Assembly (NCBI GenBank): GCA_002050235.1
Contig: MWST01000012.1
Location: forward strand, 17,181-81,180
Length of the DNA: 64,000 nt
Origin: Polyangiaceae bacterium UTPRO1
GTDB lineage: Bacteria > Desulfobacterota > Binatia > UTPRO1
Direction of reading: 5' to 3'
Numbering within the stretch: the stretch's first letter is position 1; every line of letters starts with the position of its first letter. The translations under genes and the position numbers were made by a program. Shown here in pieces: positions 62,803 through 64,000 of this stretch. The notes below the pieces were generated by a model. The model was not told where the DNA came from, did no database searches, and saw nothing but the letters and a program-made list of their open reading frames with translations.

Positions 62803-64000
62803 ATGAAGAGCATAACCCGACCCAAGAAGGACAAGGCCGCGAGCGACGCCGGCAAAGCGAGCAACTCGAAGCCCGCTCGAGTCGCCGACATCGGCCGCGA
62901 GCGCAAGTACGTGCCGCCCGGTGCCCGCGAGCAGTTCGGCGCCGACCCCGCGGCGTCCGAGGAGATCGGGAGCGTGATGTCGATGCTCGGCGACGGTGAC
63001 GGCGACGGCGAGATGGCCGTCGAGGCAGCCGAGGACAGCCCTTTCTCCGAGGCGGAAGAGGAAAAAGACGAAGAGTGGGTGCCCGAGGTTCCCGAGGAGA
63101 AGGAAGAGCGCGAGGACCGCTCGTCGCTGCTCCGCGACTCCTCGGATCCGGTGCGCATGTACCTCCAGGAGATGGGCGGCGTGGCGCTGCTCTCCCGCGA
63201 GGACGAGGTCGTCATCGCCAAGAGCATCGAGGCGGGCGAGCTCGAGGTGCGCAAAGCCGTATTCTCGTTGCCGCTCGCGCTCCAGTACGTGCTGAACCTC
63301 GCCGATCGCCTGCGTGACGGCGAGATCGACGGTCGCCACTTGTTCGGCGACGACGAGGAAGAACCGGCCGGCGGCGAGGTCGGGTCCGAGCATCGTGAGG
63401 ACGCCCGCGTCGGCGTCTTCCTGAAGCACGTCTCGCGGCTGCGGCGTCTCGTGAACGAGCGCGAGAAGCTCCTCGTAGAGAAGGCGAAGAAGAAGACCTC
63501 CGCGAAGGCGGCGGTGAAGATGGAACAACGCCTCGTCGCCATCAAGCCCGCTATCTACGGCGTGCTCTCCGAGGTGCCGCTCGGCGCCCGGCAGGTGACC
63601 GTCATCGTCGACAAACTGAAAGAGGCGATCGCGACGCTCGACGCCCAGCGGGCGATCATGCGCAAGCACGAGCCCGAGCCGCCGAAGAAGGAGCCCGCGG
63701 CCAAGGGCAAGGCGGCGAAGTCGGCTCGTTCCGCGGGATCGAAGAAGACGGCGGAGCAGCTGGCGCGGGCGGCCGCCGAGGTGCGCGAGGCGAAGAAGCG
63801 CATCAAGACGGTCGAGCGCGAGACGCAGATGACGGAGCAGGAGCTGCGCGAATCCTTCGCGGCGATCCGTCGCGGCGAGTACAAGGCGCAGGAGGGCAAG
63901 CGGCAGCTCATAGAAGCGAACCTGCGCCTCGTCGTCTCGATAGCCAAGCGCTACACCAACCGCGGCCTCGGCTTCCTCGATCTCATCCAGGAAGGCAACA
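62803..64000 (+). CDS. rpoD: RNA polymerase sigma factor RpoD, N-terminal part
   Basis: The 3' end is cut by the window; 399 codons are visible. Region 1.2 begins with [26 protein letters not shown] (about residues 115-140). A long acidic/Lys-rich non-conserved region follows, with a Lys/Ala-rich insertion at about 287-325 ([21 protein letters not shown]). Region 2.1 begins [30 protein letters not shown] at the end of the window. A canonical region 1.1 is not recognisable: the N-terminus is short, acidic and low-complexity. ATG 62803 has GGAGA about 12 bases upstream. This is the housekeeping sigma factor by its size and motif order. Confidence 0.93.
   Translation, partial: MKSITRPKKDKAASDAGKASNSKPARVADIGRERKYVPPGAREQFGADPAASEEIGSVMSMLGDGDGDGEMAVEAAEDSPFSEAEEEKDEEWVPEVPEEKEEREDRSSLLRDSSDPVRMYLQEMGGVALLSREDEVVIAKSIEAGELEVRKAVFSLPLALQYVLNLADRLRDGEIDGRHLFGDDEEEPAGGEVGSEHREDARVGVFLKHVSRLRRLVNEREKLLVEKAKKKTSAKAAVKMEQRLVAIKPAIYGVLSEVPLGARQVTVIVDKLKEAIATLDAQRAIMRKHEPEPPKKEPAAKGKAAKSARSAGSKKTAEQLARAAAEVREAKKRIKTVERETQMTEQELRESFAAIRRGEYKAQEGKRQLIEANLRLVVSIAKRYTNRGLGFLDLIQEGN

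Overview
The window is 64 kb of very GC-rich, gene-dense bacterial chromosome. Genes are tightly packed, with many 1-4 base start/stop overlaps. Much of the content points to a soil or sediment bacterium of the old 'Deltaproteobacteria' grade, possibly Binatota or Myxococcota-like: paired acyl-CoA dehydrogenases, a class III CoA-transferase, an F420-type luciferase-like oxidoreductase, a DUF1501/DUF1800 cassette, secreted Cys-rich repeat proteins and an ethylbenzene-dehydrogenase-type molybdoenzyme. That assignment is an inference from gene content; no rRNA is present. I found no tRNA, rRNA, CRISPR array, insertion sequence or prophage gene.

Layout. Positions 1-3.4 kb: a truncated class III CoA-transferase (minus) diverges from two adjacent acyl-CoA dehydrogenases that look like partner subunits. 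3.4-8.5 kb: two unknown membrane proteins, a long U32 peptidase-family protein and a small secreted protein. 8.5-13 kb: a large secreted SGNH-hydrolase-like protein with twelve Cys-rich repeats (exact 186-bp DNA period), then a DUF2804 protein. 13-19.9 kb: amidase, ArsC-like protein, D,D-carboxypeptidase with a tandem thioredoxin-fold protein, an RhlE-type helicase, a PhnD-like binding protein and a lipoprotein. 20-24 kb: rhomboid protease, RND/MMPL exporter, MOSC protein. 24-28 kb: DUF1501, DUF1800 and a secreted cytochrome-like protein. 28.2 kb: an APH-fold phosphotransferase.

29.3-37.9 kb (minus) is a complete Bat-type operon: MoxR ATPase, DUF58, a DUF4381-like membrane protein, two VWA proteins (BatA, BatB), a TPR protein with a Glu/Gln-rich tail (BatC), and a BatD protein fused to a BatE-like TPR/SH3 module. 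38-50.5 kb: a small basic protein, a second RhlE-like helicase, a stand-alone LigD phosphoesterase domain, an SDR, a DUF1003 protein, an LLM oxidoreductase, BioF, an FAD amine oxidase-like protein, a lipoprotein, a sulfatase-like hydrolase, and the folate genes pabC-pabB.

50.5-60.3 kb (plus) is the most distinctive part. An HtrA-like protein that has lost all three catalytic residues is translationally coupled to a ThDP-dependent decarboxylase. Next comes a four-gene type II DMSO-reductase operon (Tat-exported molybdenum subunit, Fe-S subunit, haem-b-type subunit, TorD-like chaperone), then an adrenodoxin-type ferredoxin, uracil-DNA glycosylase and a ferredoxin-reductase-like flavoprotein. 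A limonene-epoxide-hydrolase-family protein (minus) follows. Together these suggest anaerobic or oxygen-independent hydroxylation of a hydrocarbon, terpene or sterol-like substrate, but the substrate cannot be read from sequence. The window ends with a DUF2855 protein, a histidine phosphatase and the 5' part of the housekeeping sigma factor rpoD behind a recognisable sigma-70-type promoter.
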